DNA of 8,354 nt, from the NCBI GenBank assembly GCA_025057195.1, contig JANWWX010000045.1, positions 1 through 8,354 on the forward strand, given 5' to 3'. The notes beneath the pieces were generated by a model, which ran no database searches, was not told the origin of the DNA, and worked only from the letters and a program-made list of their open reading frames with translations. Source of the DNA: Leptospiraceae bacterium. Its GTDB lineage: Bacteria > Spirochaetota > Leptospiria > Turneriellales > Turneriellaceae. This document shows positions 1 through 6,944 of the stretch, in pieces. The first letter of the stretch is position 1; every line of letters starts with the position of its first letter. The translations under genes and the position numbers were made by a program.

Positions 1-1
1 A

Positions 2-973
2 ATTCCCACCGACAAGCTGGCCGAAACCTACCGGCCGCTGCTCCACGAAGGGGCGCCGCAGATTGTCGAGCAGGTCATTGCGGGACTGCCAGAAGAATAC
101 CGCGCGACCCTGGCTGCGCGCAAACAGGAAATTTGTAACAAGGTGGCGCAGGAATCCCAATTGCGCCTGGAGCAGATTTTAGGCCATCTCAAAGAGGACG
201 TGCAAAAAGTTTTTAGTTTCAAAAACATGGTGCTGCGCAATTTGACCGGCCCGCGCACCGAACTTTTGGTCAATCTGTTCCAAGAGATCGGCAGCAAGGA
301 GTTCCGGTTCATTGCCGCATCGGGGCTATACTTTGGTGCGCTTTTCGGTGCGGTCCAAATGCTTATATGGTATTTTTATCCTGAACCATGGACATTGCCC
401 GTGCAAGGAGTTATTGTTGGGTATGTGACAAACTGGCTGGCACTGCTCATGATTTTCCGACCGATGGAAGAGCGCCGCTTTCTTTTTTTCCGCTACCAAG
501 GTCTATTCCACCGGCGGCAGGAGGAAGTTTCGGACAAGTTTTCGACGGTTTTTGCTGAGCACGTGATGAACGGGCGCAACATTTTAGATGAAGTGCTCTA
601 CCGCCGGATCGCGCGCAGCGTCGTCGAAACTGCCACTGCCGACATTGCCAATGAACTGCGCCGCCGCAATGCCCCACAAGCGTTGTTGCTCTCTCTGCAA
701 AGTGCTACGGAGAACCGCAAAGAGATCGCCGCGCAGTTGGCACAGCGCCTGGCTTCGGCGTCAGAGACTATCGAGAAGCTTATCAACCGCGCCATGAACG
801 TTAAAAGCACGATCTATAACCGGATGAAAGAATTGCCAGGCCCGGATTTTGAAACCCTGTTGCGCTCGGCATTCCAACAAGACGAATGGATCCTGATTGT
901 GACAGGGGCTGTGCTCGGCGCGTTGGTTGGGCTCGGCCAAATGTTCTATATGCTGGCGGTGAAGGCAGACTGA
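2..973 (+). CDS. DUF445 family membrane protein, 3' part (5' end outside window)
   Basis: The frame is open from the first bases of the window, so the N-terminus is missing; 323 residues remain. The visible part has a charged, helical N-terminal section, then a hydrophobic segment at about residues 102-126 (ASGLYFGALFGAVQMLIWYF), a second at about 135-153 containing GYVTNWLALLMIF followed by RPMEE, and a third at the C-terminus (about 296-318). The GYVTNWLA...IFRP block followed by a GLFHRRQEEVS-like stretch is characteristic of the DUF445 (YheB-like) family. This is a poorly understood membrane family of roughly 380-420 residues, so perhaps 60-90 residues are cut off. Internal GTG codons such as the one at 143 are not the start, because family-like sequence continues upstream of them. 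The gene converges on purB and its last 28 bases overlap the purB 3' end. No molecular function is established; the family assignment is firm, the role unknown. Confidence 0.85.
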   Translation: MPTDKLAETYRPLLHEGAPQIVEQVIAGLPEEYRATLAARKQEICNKVAQESQLRLEQILGHLKEDVQKVFSFKNMVLRNLTGPRTELLVNLFQEIGSKEFRFIAASGLYFGALFGAVQMLIWYFYPEPWTLPVQGVIVGYVTNWLALLMIFRPMEERRFLFFRYQGLFHRRQEEVSDKFSTVFAEHVMNGRNILDEVLYRRIARSVVETATADIANELRRRNAPQALLLSLQSATENRKEIAAQLAQRLASASETIEKLINRAMNVKSTIYNRMKELPGPDFETLLRSAFQQDEWILIVTGAVLGALVGLGQMFYMLAVKAD

Positions 974-2274
974 GGGGGCGCGGGCAGGCGGGCGAAAATT
1001 TTGCCCACATGCTGCAGAAACGAGCGCGCATCGAACACCGCATCCCAGTCTTCGGACTTAAGCGCTGCCAGTCGCGCATCCCGTTCAAGGCGGCTGCGCA
1101 GATCCCCTACCTGTGGGTTTTCCCAGGTTGCCATCGCCGCCTGCTGGACAATAGCATAGGCCTCCTCGCGGCTCATCCCTGTTTTTTCGGTGATCGCCAG
1201 CAGTGCGCGCGAGGAAAATAGCAGGCCGTGCGTTGCTGCCAAAACCCGCGCGCAGTTATCTTCATGGACATGCAAGTTTTGCACCACAAACGCCGACTTG
1301 AGCAGCATGTATTCAAGAAGCGAGGTCGCATCGGGCAAGATGATGCGCTCGGCACCCGAATGCGAAATATCGCGCTCATGCCAAAGTGGGATGTTATTTT
1401 CCGCCGTTGCGGCATAGCCCAAAAGCACGCGCGCTAGACCACAGATGCGCTCGGCCAAAACGGGGTTGCGCTTGTGTGGCATCGCGCTGGAGCCTTTTTG
1501 TCCTTCTTGGAACGGTTCTTCGATCTCGCGGCCTTCGGTACGCTGCAAAAGGCGGATTTCTTGCATTAGACGGTAAAGCGCCTGGCCGGAAAGGGCAATG
1601 GCCTGTAAAAGGTACGCGTGCCGGTCGCGCGGGATCACCTGGGTGCTCACCGGCTCTACCTTGAGTCCAAATTTCGCCAAAACATAGGACTCCAGTTCTG
1701 GTGGCATTTGGGAATAGGTGCCGACTGCGCCCGAAATTTTGCCATAGCGGCAATCTTCGAGTGCGTGTAGGAAGCGTTCGCGCGCACGCAAGAGCTCTGC
1801 ATAGTGCCCTAAGAATTTGAGCCCCAACGTGGTCGGTTCTGCATGCACGCCGTGTGTGCGCCCAGCGACAATGAGGTCGCGGTGCTTTTGCGCAAACTGG
1901 TAAAGCGCAGAAAGCAGCGAAACAAATGCGCGGTCGATGAGAGCGCCTGCCTGCTGCAATAACAGCATCTGCGCGGTATCCACGACGTCGGAAGAAGTTA
2001 GGCCAAAGTGCACGTGCCGGGCGGCGGGGCCAATATTTTCGGCAAGATTGGTCAAAAACGCGATGACATCGTGCTGCACTGTCTTTTCGATCTCTTCAAT
2101 GCGGGTGACGCTAAACTGTGCCCGGCTGCGGATTTCCTCCATTTCGCTGTCGCTAATTTTTCCCTGGCTATGCCAAAATTCACAGGCTGCGATCTCAATA
2201 TCCCGCCACAAAGAAAATTTATGCTCATCAGACCATAGCTGCCGCATGGCGGCGGTCGAATAGCGGGCGATCAT
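946..2274 (-). CDS. purB: adenylosuccinate lyase
   Basis: PurB catalyses two fumarate-releasing steps of purine synthesis: SAICAR to AICAR, and adenylosuccinate to AMP. It is a cytosolic homotetramer of the fumarase/aspartase superfamily. The 442-residue product has the usual length of the Bacillus/Thermotoga-type enzyme. It begins MIARYSTAAMRQLWSDEHKF and shows the superfamily blocks in order: GLTSSDVVDT (about 91-100), RTHGVHAEPTT (139-149, with His141 at the general-acid position known from this family) and the signature GSSAMPHKRNP (261-271, with the catalytic-loop serine at 263). The ATG at 2274 fits the family N-terminus exactly, although no Shine-Dalgarno precedes it. It lies 24 bp downstream of the desaturase stop on the same strand, so the two are probably cotranscribed without an obvious metabolic link. 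Its 3' end overlaps the convergent DUF445 gene by 28 bp. Confidence 0.97.
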   Translation of the reverse strand: MIARYSTAAMRQLWSDEHKFSLWRDIEIAACEFWHSQGKISDSEMEEIRSRAQFSVTRIEEIEKTVQHDVIAFLTNLAENIGPAARHVHFGLTSSDVVDTAQMLLLQQAGALIDRAFVSLLSALYQFAQKHRDLIVAGRTHGVHAEPTTLGLKFLGHYAELLRARERFLHALEDCRYGKISGAVGTYSQMPPELESYVLAKFGLKVEPVSTQVIPRDRHAYLLQAIALSGQALYRLMQEIRLLQRTEGREIEEPFQEGQKGSSAMPHKRNPVLAERICGLARVLLGYAATAENNIPLWHERDISHSGAERIILPDATSLLEYMLLKSAFVVQNLHVHEDNCARVLAATHGLLFSSRALLAITEKTGMSREEAYAIVQQAAMATWENPQVGDLRSRLERDARLAALKSEDWDAVFDARSFLQHVGKIFARLPAPPQSAFTASI

Positions 2275-2298
2275 GGAAAAATGGCTGGCAGCGTGATT

Positions 2299-3303
2299 TT
2301 AGGCGCTACCGGCAGCAACACGCACGTCGGGGATGACCTCGTCGTCGAGGCCGATGTTGCCCCGATTTTTGCGCACCATGCGCTGTGCCAGCGAAATATT
2401 TTTATCAAAAATGAATTTCAAGACCAACTTGCCCCACGAGGTATGGTATTTCAAGGTGTCATAAAACTCGGGGGCAGCGGCGCGGATTTTGGGCAGGTAG
2501 TTCCAGGCACAGGAGGGAAAGTCATGGTGTTCGTTGTGGTAGCCGACATGGCAGGACGGCCACGAAAGCCAACCATAGTAGCTATAGGTTTCTTGTGGCG
2601 GATTCAAGACATAGTGTTCCTGGATTAGCCGGCCACCGACCACGGAAAGGCCAAAGCCCAGCCAAAACGAGGCGGCAATATAGAGAAACGCCATTGGCCC
2701 CATGAAATACCACACGGCAAAGTCGGTGGCAAATGTCGTTAGCCAATTCGTCAGCACCCAGCCGTCTAAGAATTTGACCTCACGCACCCGTGCGGTGCGC
2801 AGCGTCTGCACCAAGGGGTATAAAAGCAGCCACAGCATCTTGCGCCACCAGATATTTTTTACCAGCCTGACTTCCCAGTGGGAGGGGATGTCGGCATCGA
2901 GCTCATAGACACCCTGGAATGCATGGTGTTTCATGTGGTATTTTTTGAACGAGACATAAGAGGGCACAAGCATCGGTGCGTTGACAATCAGGCCAAAGAC
3001 ATCGTTCCAAAACCGGCTACGGAAAATCAGGCCGTGCGAGGCGTCGTGCAAAAGCCCAATGAACGTGTGGTTGACAATCGTGCCAAAAAGCCAGGCCACC
3101 GGCAACACCACGTACCACGGCTGGTGGCGCAGAAACCAGGCGATGGCCAACTGCAGCGAAACCGCAAGCACAATGAGTAGCGCGCTCCACGGATTTTTCT
3201 TACCAATGAACTGGCGCAGCTCAGGGTGTTTTTTGAGGATCGCCTTGGTCCGCTCCAGGTGCGGTTCCGGGCCTTTGTCAAAGTAAAATTCCATGCTTGC
3301 CAT
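2299..3303 (-). CDS. membrane fatty-acid desaturase related to sphingolipid delta-4 desaturase (DES/DEGS)
   Basis: The product (334 residues from the ATG at 3303) is a di-iron membrane desaturase. It has three histidine boxes: HDASH (about 86-90), HMKHH (123-127) and HNEHH (256-260), plus an additional QEHY histidine near 230. Hydrophobic pairs around 41-83 and 190-225 fit the usual four-helix topology. It resembles, from memory, human dihydroceramide desaturase DEGS1: an N-terminal PHxxRxxxILxxxPEL segment like the family-specific Lipid_DES region, SFKxYHMxHH, ETYSYYG, GYHNEHHDFP, then a C-terminal EFYDTL...SW...IS...RM. DEGS enzymes introduce the 4,5-trans double bond of dihydroceramide; the bacterial substrate here is inferred, not shown. 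The start is uncertain: an in-frame TTG at 3324 and ATG at 3294 are alternatives. None has a Shine-Dalgarno; 3303 is preferred because its spacing from TTTACACCC mirrors the divergent gene. It likely heads an operon with purB. Confidence 0.9.
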   Translation of the reverse strand: MASMEFYFDKGPEPHLERTKAILKKHPELRQFIGKKNPWSALLIVLAVSLQLAIAWFLRHQPWYVVLPVAWLFGTIVNHTFIGLLHDASHGLIFRSRFWNDVFGLIVNAPMLVPSYVSFKKYHMKHHAFQGVYELDADIPSHWEVRLVKNIWWRKMLWLLLYPLVQTLRTARVREVKFLDGWVLTNWLTTFATDFAVWYFMGPMAFLYIAASFWLGFGLSVVGGRLIQEHYVLNPPQETYSYYGWLSWPSCHVGYHNEHHDFPSCAWNYLPKIRAAAPEFYDTLKYHTSWGKLVLKFIFDKNISLAQRMVRKNRGNIGLDDEVIPDVRVAAGSA

Positions 3304-3308
3304 AACCA

Positions 3309-3336
3309 ATTTTGTGCACTGCAAACAGGGTGTAAA
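3309..3336 (-). promoter_or_regulatory. candidate promoter for the desaturase-purB operon
   Basis: On the minus strand TTTACA (3336-3331, 5 of 6 matches to TTGACA) is followed after 16 nt by CAAAAT (3314-3309, 4 of 6 matches to TATAAT). This would place transcription start at or next to the desaturase ATG, giving a very short or absent leader, in keeping with the lack of a Shine-Dalgarno there. The -35-like box is part of the TTTACACCC element that recurs in mirror orientation before the acyl-CoA dehydrogenase. It is a visual match only. Confidence 0.35.
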
Positions 3337-3382
3337 GGGAAAGCCAATTGTCCTGCTGGTGTGTTAAATTTGTTTTACACCC

Positions 3383-3408
3383 AATGCGTCGAAAAAAATC
3401 GACGCATT
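3383..3408 (+). repeat. perfect 10-bp inverted repeat abutting the acyl-CoA dehydrogenase start
   Basis: Arms AATGCGTCGA (3383-3392) and TCGACGCATT (3399-3408) are exact reverse complements around a six-A loop. The last stem base touches the ATG at 3409. As DNA this could be an operator in the promoter. As RNA it would form a hairpin directly before the initiation codon of a gene without a Shine-Dalgarno. It is not followed by a T-run after the stem on either strand, so a terminator is unlikely. Confidence 0.8.
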
Positions 3409-4590
3409 ATGGAACGCGATAAGAGCCTTTTGGATTTCAATTTGTCGGATGAACTCATCGAGATTGCCGAGTTGATCCGGGAAATCTGTGAAAAAGAAAT
3501 TGTGCCCCGGCGAGCGGAATTAGATGAAAAAGAAGAGTATCCGTTTGAAATTTTTGCCAAGTTTAAAGAGGCGGGGCTGCCTGCAGTCCTTTATGATGAA
3601 CAATACGGTGGCATGGGGGCTGGGCTTTTTGCCGCCGTCATTTTCGCTGAGATTGTTAGTGAGTACTGCCTTGGCGTCAACACCGCTATCTCGGCCACAA
3701 AACTCTGTGCCCTGCCGATCGAACACGGGGGCACCGAAGAGCAAAAGAAGAAATACCTGTCCGCCTTTGCCAGCGGGGAGAAGATTGGCGCATTCTGCCT
3801 CAGCGAACCAAATGCTGGCTCTGATGTGCCCAACCTGTCCACCGTGGCGATCAAAAAGGGTGACCGCTATATCTTAAACGGGGTGAAGCAATGGATCACC
3901 AACGCCGGTGTAGCCGATGTTTACACCGTCTTTGCCTTGACCGACAAGAGCAAGGGACCCCGTGGTATGTCTTGCTTCATCGTCGAAAAAGGCATGAAAG
4001 GGCTTTCTTTTGGCAAGCTCGAGAATAAAATGGGTATCCGTTGCTCACACACCCGCCAGGTAATCTTGGAGGATGTCGAGGTGCCCGAAGAGAACCTGGT
4101 CGGCCTCAAGCCCAACCGGGGCTTTATCCATGCATTCCAAACCCTGAGTTCGTCTCGACCTGCAGTCGCTGCTTCTGCCGTAGGACTGGCCACAGGGTGT
4201 TACAAAGAGGCTCTGAAGTACACCCGCCAGCGGGAGCAGTTTGGCAAAAACATCATTAACTTCCAAGTCGTGCAGCACATGCTGGCCGACATGGCCGTGC
4301 GCATCGAACAGGCAAGACTGCTGACCTACCGTGCCGCCAAGTATGCTATGGCAGGCCATCCGGAAGCAGCCAAGTATTCAGCAATGGCTAAATACGCAGC
4401 TTCTGAAACGGCAGTGGCTGTAGCCAACGATGCGCTGCAGCTGCATGGTGGCTATGGCTTCACCAAAGACTATCCTATTGAAAAGATGTACCGCGACGCC
4501 AAGATCCTCACCATCTACGAGGGCACAAGCCAGATCCAGAAAAACGAGATTGGCGCGTATATAATTAAAGAAGCTGCGGCGCTGCGCTAA
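3409..4590 (+). CDS. acyl-CoA dehydrogenase (short-chain/butyryl-CoA type)
   Basis: This FAD enzyme makes the first oxidation of fatty-acid beta-oxidation, acyl-CoA to trans-2-enoyl-CoA, passing electrons to electron-transfer flavoprotein. The 393 residues are the normal family length. Family signatures appear in order: an N-terminal helical domain, FCLSEPNAGSD (129-139), WITNAG (162-167) in the flavin-binding beta domain, then QLHGGYGF (344-351) and IYEGTSQIQ (369-377). Glu371 in YEGTS is at the position of the catalytic base of short/medium-chain enzymes. The exact chain length preferred cannot be read from the sequence. The frame is open far upstream, but ATG 3409 (MERDKSLLDF) gives the expected N-terminus and follows the intergenic palindrome; there is no Shine-Dalgarno. 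It is divergent from the desaturase and overlaps convergent recF by 4 bp (4587-4590). Confidence 0.95.
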   Translation: MERDKSLLDFNLSDELIEIAELIREICEKEIVPRRAELDEKEEYPFEIFAKFKEAGLPAVLYDEQYGGMGAGLFAAVIFAEIVSEYCLGVNTAISATKLCALPIEHGGTEEQKKKYLSAFASGEKIGAFCLSEPNAGSDVPNLSTVAIKKGDRYILNGVKQWITNAGVADVYTVFALTDKSKGPRGMSCFIVEKGMKGLSFGKLENKMGIRCSHTRQVILEDVEVPEENLVGLKPNRGFIHAFQTLSSSRPAVAASAVGLATGCYKEALKYTRQREQFGKNIINFQVVQHMLADMAVRIEQARLLTYRAAKYAMAGHPEAAKYSAMAKYAASETAVAVANDALQLHGGYGFTKDYPIEKMYRDAKILTIYEGTSQIQKNEIGAYIIKEAAALR

Positions 4591-5735
4591 TCGGGGCTGA
4601 GGGAAATTGTCTGCACCGCGACATCCTGCCCCAGCGCTGCCAAAAAGTCCTGCATGCCGGTGAGGTCAGTGGTGGTGAAAAAGACTTGCCCTGTATCACG
4701 AAGGAATTCGATAAAGGCAGCCCGGCGATTGAGGTCTAATTCGTTCAGCACGTCATCGATCAAAAGCACAGGTCGCAGCCGCAGCTTGTGCCCGAGATAA
4801 AAATACTGCGCCATGCGCAAGGCCAGCGCTGCCGTCCTTTTCTGGCCCTGTGAGGCGGTGCTGCGGATCTCGCGCTCTGCATTGCCATCTGCAAAAAAAT
4901 ATAGCCGGTCGCGGTGGACGCCACACGTGGTCTGCCGTAGCCGGAGATCGTGTGCGCGCTGTGCCCGCAGCATTGCCAGGTAGTCATCGATCGACGCCAG
5001 TTGGTCGGTTGTTCCGCGGTAGCACATTTGCCAATTGTCCTTAGCCGATGAAATTTTGTGCACATTGTGGTTAAAGTATTCGGCAAATTCTGGCAGGAAT
5101 TCCCTGCGCCGGTTGAGGATCTCCATCCCATGGCTGGCTAACTCGCGGTCGATCGCACCCAACACACCTTCGTCAGCACGGGACTGCAGCGCCTGGCTGC
5201 GCAACTTCAGAGCACGGTGGTATTGTTGCAGCGCGCTGAAATAGCCCGGTGACAGCGTCGATAGCAACAAGTCCAAAAACCGGCGCCGCTCGCTATGCTC
5301 TCCGTCAAGGATGCCAATGTCATCTGGCGTCAGGACAACGCAGGCCAGCCGGCCAATCAGGCCAGCCGCTTTCACCTCTTGCCCATTCAGCCAATACTTT
5401 TTTACCGTCGCTGCGCGCGGGTCTTCGCTGTTGCGGCCAAAGGCGATCGCGGCCTGCTGTGCTGTACCGTGCACGCTGAACGAGCACTCGATGCGGTAAT
5501 ATGGGGTGCCGAAGCACAGCATATCGCGATCAGTCGCTTTGCGGAAGGAGCGCAAAAAAGAAATCAGCCCAATTGCCTCCAGCACACTGGTCTTACCGCT
5601 CCCGTTTTTGCCGGTGAGAAAAATCAGACCATGACTAAACTTTAGGCGGAGAGACTTTTGGTTACGAAAGTTAGTTAATGAAAGTTCCTGCGCAATGGCT
5701 GCGCCGAGAGAACCGCTACTTTGCGGTGCTGGCAC
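4587..5735 (-). CDS. recF: DNA replication and repair protein RecF
   Basis: RecF is an SMC/ABC-type ATPase that, with RecO and RecR, loads RecA onto single-stranded gaps. The 382-residue product has the beta-strand ELSLTNFRNQ (17-26), Walker A GKNGSGKTS (42-50), the conserved GVHRDRL block (272-278), the ABC signature STASQGQ (292-298), Walker B VLLIDDV (323-329) followed by NELD, and FFTTTDL (352-358). It is slightly longer than typical RecF (about 360-370). The start is a GTG at 5735, only 3 bp after the dnaN stop, so translational coupling is likely. No ATG, GTG or TTG lies in frame between it and the conserved strand, so the roughly 15-residue N-terminal extension appears real unless a rare ATT codon at protein position 14 initiates. 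It converges with the acyl-CoA dehydrogenase, overlapping 4 bp, which leaves no room for a terminator between them. Confidence 0.97.
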   Translation of the reverse strand: MPAPQSSGSLGAAIAQELSLTNFRNQKSLRLKFSHGLIFLTGKNGSGKTSVLEAIGLISFLRSFRKATDRDMLCFGTPYYRIECSFSVHGTAQQAAIAFGRNSEDPRAATVKKYWLNGQEVKAAGLIGRLACVVLTPDDIGILDGEHSERRRFLDLLLSTLSPGYFSALQQYHRALKLRSQALQSRADEGVLGAIDRELASHGMEILNRRREFLPEFAEYFNHNVHKISSAKDNWQMCYRGTTDQLASIDDYLAMLRAQRAHDLRLRQTTCGVHRDRLYFFADGNAEREIRSTASQGQKRTAALALRMAQYFYLGHKLRLRPVLLIDDVLNELDLNRRAAFIEFLRDTGQVFFTTTDLTGMQDFLAALGQDVAVQTISLSPD

Positions 5736-5738
5736 GCT

Positions 5739-6905
5739 TCAGATTTTTATGGGCATGATTAGCGAGAGAAAATCGGGGTCGTCCTGATCTCGGATGACAA
5801 CAGGCTTATTGGAATCCGTAAAGCTAAAGCGAATTCTCGGGCAATCCAAAACTTTCAGCACGTCGAGTAAAAAGTTTACGTTAAGACCCAACTCGACCTT
5901 TTCTCCGGTGTAGTCAGTGTCGAGGGTCACCTCGACCTGGCTGCCCTGATTGGCCGACTGTGCAGTAAGCAGGATTGTTTTATTATCAAACAGCATGCGG
6001 CACAGCTGTGACGGCGGCTCTGTGACAGGACGAATCTGCAGCAGGGCATCTGTCAGCTTCTCGCGGCTGAGCTCCAGCTCAACCGCCATCTCCTTGGGTA
6101 TGACTTTTTTGTAGTCAGGGAACTTGCCCTCAAGCAGTCGGGTAGACAACTGTGCATCCCCTACCTGCACGAGGAATTCCCGTTCTGCGACACCGATCAT
6201 CGCCACTTCAGAAATGTCCAGTAGCTTCTGGATCTCGCGAATAGCTTTAGCGTGCACAACCGTGTCGCTATCCTGTGGCAAGTTGGCGGGCTCAGGCAGC
6301 CGCCGAGTGATGGCCGCCAGGCGCCGTCCATCGGTACCTACCAATGTCAATTGGTCTCCCGAACTCTGGAAACAAAGGCCATTATAAATATAACGGTTGT
6401 CTTCTTGCGAAATCGAATGCTGGGTTTTGCGGATCATCTCCGCCAACAAGGCAGTGGGCACATTGAAAAGCCTGCTGCTATCGAATCGCTGCAGCGCTGG
6501 GAAATGCTCTGCAGTGTTGCCGGACATGACATAGCGTGCTGCAATGCCGCCTCTGCCACTCAGCACCACCCGGAAAAAGTTACTTTCCTGATCGGGGTCT
6601 TCGGCTTGCTGGACCTCAACGATCAGCTCAGGCGAAATTAGAGAGCTGACAAACTCCAAAAACCGTTTGCCAGGAACAATGAACTCGCCGTTTTTTTGTG
6701 TTTGCGCAGGAATGGTGATACAGGCTGTTGTTTCCATGTCGGAAGCTGTGATCCGGACGGTTTTCGGCTCCAGACTGATCAGGAAGTTAGAAACGATCGC
6801 TGCAGTATCCCGATTCGGCACAATCGAATCGATGCGGCGTATGGCTTTTTCTATTAGCTCCTTGTCGGTTTCAAAGCGCATTAGTTTACTTGTCTGTGAA
6901 AGCAT
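5739..6905 (-). CDS. dnaN: DNA polymerase III beta subunit (sliding clamp)
   Basis: The beta clamp is a ring-shaped homodimer that tethers DNA polymerase III and many repair proteins to DNA. The 388 residues cover three clamp domains of about 120 residues each. Recognisable family stretches include NGEFIVPGKRFLEFVSSL, LVGTDGRRLA, GKFPDYKKVIP and the C-terminal LIMPIKI, equivalent to the conserved MPxxL tail. The start at 6905 gives MLSQTSKLMRFETDKEL; ATG 6881 (MRFETDKEL) aligns better with the usual clamp N-terminus and is a real alternative. Neither has a Shine-Dalgarno. recF follows with a 3-bp gap, a classic pairing. dnaA is not immediately upstream here; instead truA is divergent after 39 bp, so the usual dnaA-dnaN-recF order is interrupted. 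Confidence 0.97.
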   Translation of the reverse strand: MLSQTSKLMRFETDKELIEKAIRRIDSIVPNRDTAAIVSNFLISLEPKTVRITASDMETTACITIPAQTQKNGEFIVPGKRFLEFVSSLISPELIVEVQQAEDPDQESNFFRVVLSGRGGIAARYVMSGNTAEHFPALQRFDSSRLFNVPTALLAEMIRKTQHSISQEDNRYIYNGLCFQSSGDQLTLVGTDGRRLAAITRRLPEPANLPQDSDTVVHAKAIREIQKLLDISEVAMIGVAEREFLVQVGDAQLSTRLLEGKFPDYKKVIPKEMAVELELSREKLTDALLQIRPVTEPPSQLCRMLFDNKTILLTAQSANQGSQVEVTLDTDYTGEKVELGLNVNFLLDVLKVLDCPRIRFSFTDSNKPVVIRDQDDPDFLSLIMPIKI

Positions 6906-6944
6906 TGTAGGCCATAAAGCAAAATACAGTTAGCCACTGATCGT
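6906..6944. promoter_or_regulatory. short divergent gap between dnaN and truA
   Basis: Only 39 bp separate the two divergent start codons, so any promoters must overlap each other or reach into the opposite coding sequence. No convincing paired -35/-10 boxes or Shine-Dalgarno are visible. An A/T-rich stretch (AAAGCAAAATACAGT, 6916-6930) could hold a -10 element on either strand. The assignment rests on position rather than motif. Confidence 0.35.

Larger units (their letters stand above)
3304..3408. promoter_or_regulatory. bidirectional control region between desaturase and acyl-CoA dehydrogenase
   Basis: This 105-bp divergent gap must hold the promoters of both genes. It contains TTTACACCC in both orientations: minus strand 3336-3328 and plus strand 3374-3382, forming a perfect 9-bp inverted repeat 37 bp apart. 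Each copy lies 24-26 nt upstream of the start codon it faces. An imperfect palindrome at 3361-3380 (GTGTTAAATT TGTTTTACAC, 7 of 10 pairs) overlaps the right arm. A perfect palindrome occupies 3383-3408. The pattern suggests shared promoter elements or a shared lipid-responsive repressor site; no regulator gene is visible nearby. Confidence 0.55.

Noticed and set aside
143..973. GTG at 143 as start of the DUF445 gene
   Set aside because: The same frame is open to the window edge with sensible helical protein sequence, and the family is longer; the gene is cut by the window instead.
990..1010. Hairpin GGGCGAAAATTTTGCCC as a terminator for the DUF445 gene
   Set aside because: The symmetry is imperfect in the middle, the stem is short, no T-run follows, and it lies in purB coding sequence.
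3365..3372. TAAATTTG as a Bacteroidetes-type -7 element (TAnnTTTG)
   Set aside because: There is no matching TTTG at the -33 position, and strong AAGGAGG and TTGACA signals elsewhere do not fit a Bacteroidetes genome.
3226..3408. N-terminal extension of the acyl-CoA dehydrogenase upstream of 3409
   Set aside because: The extra 61 residues are out of family, overlap the desaturase on the other strand and cross the palindromic control region.
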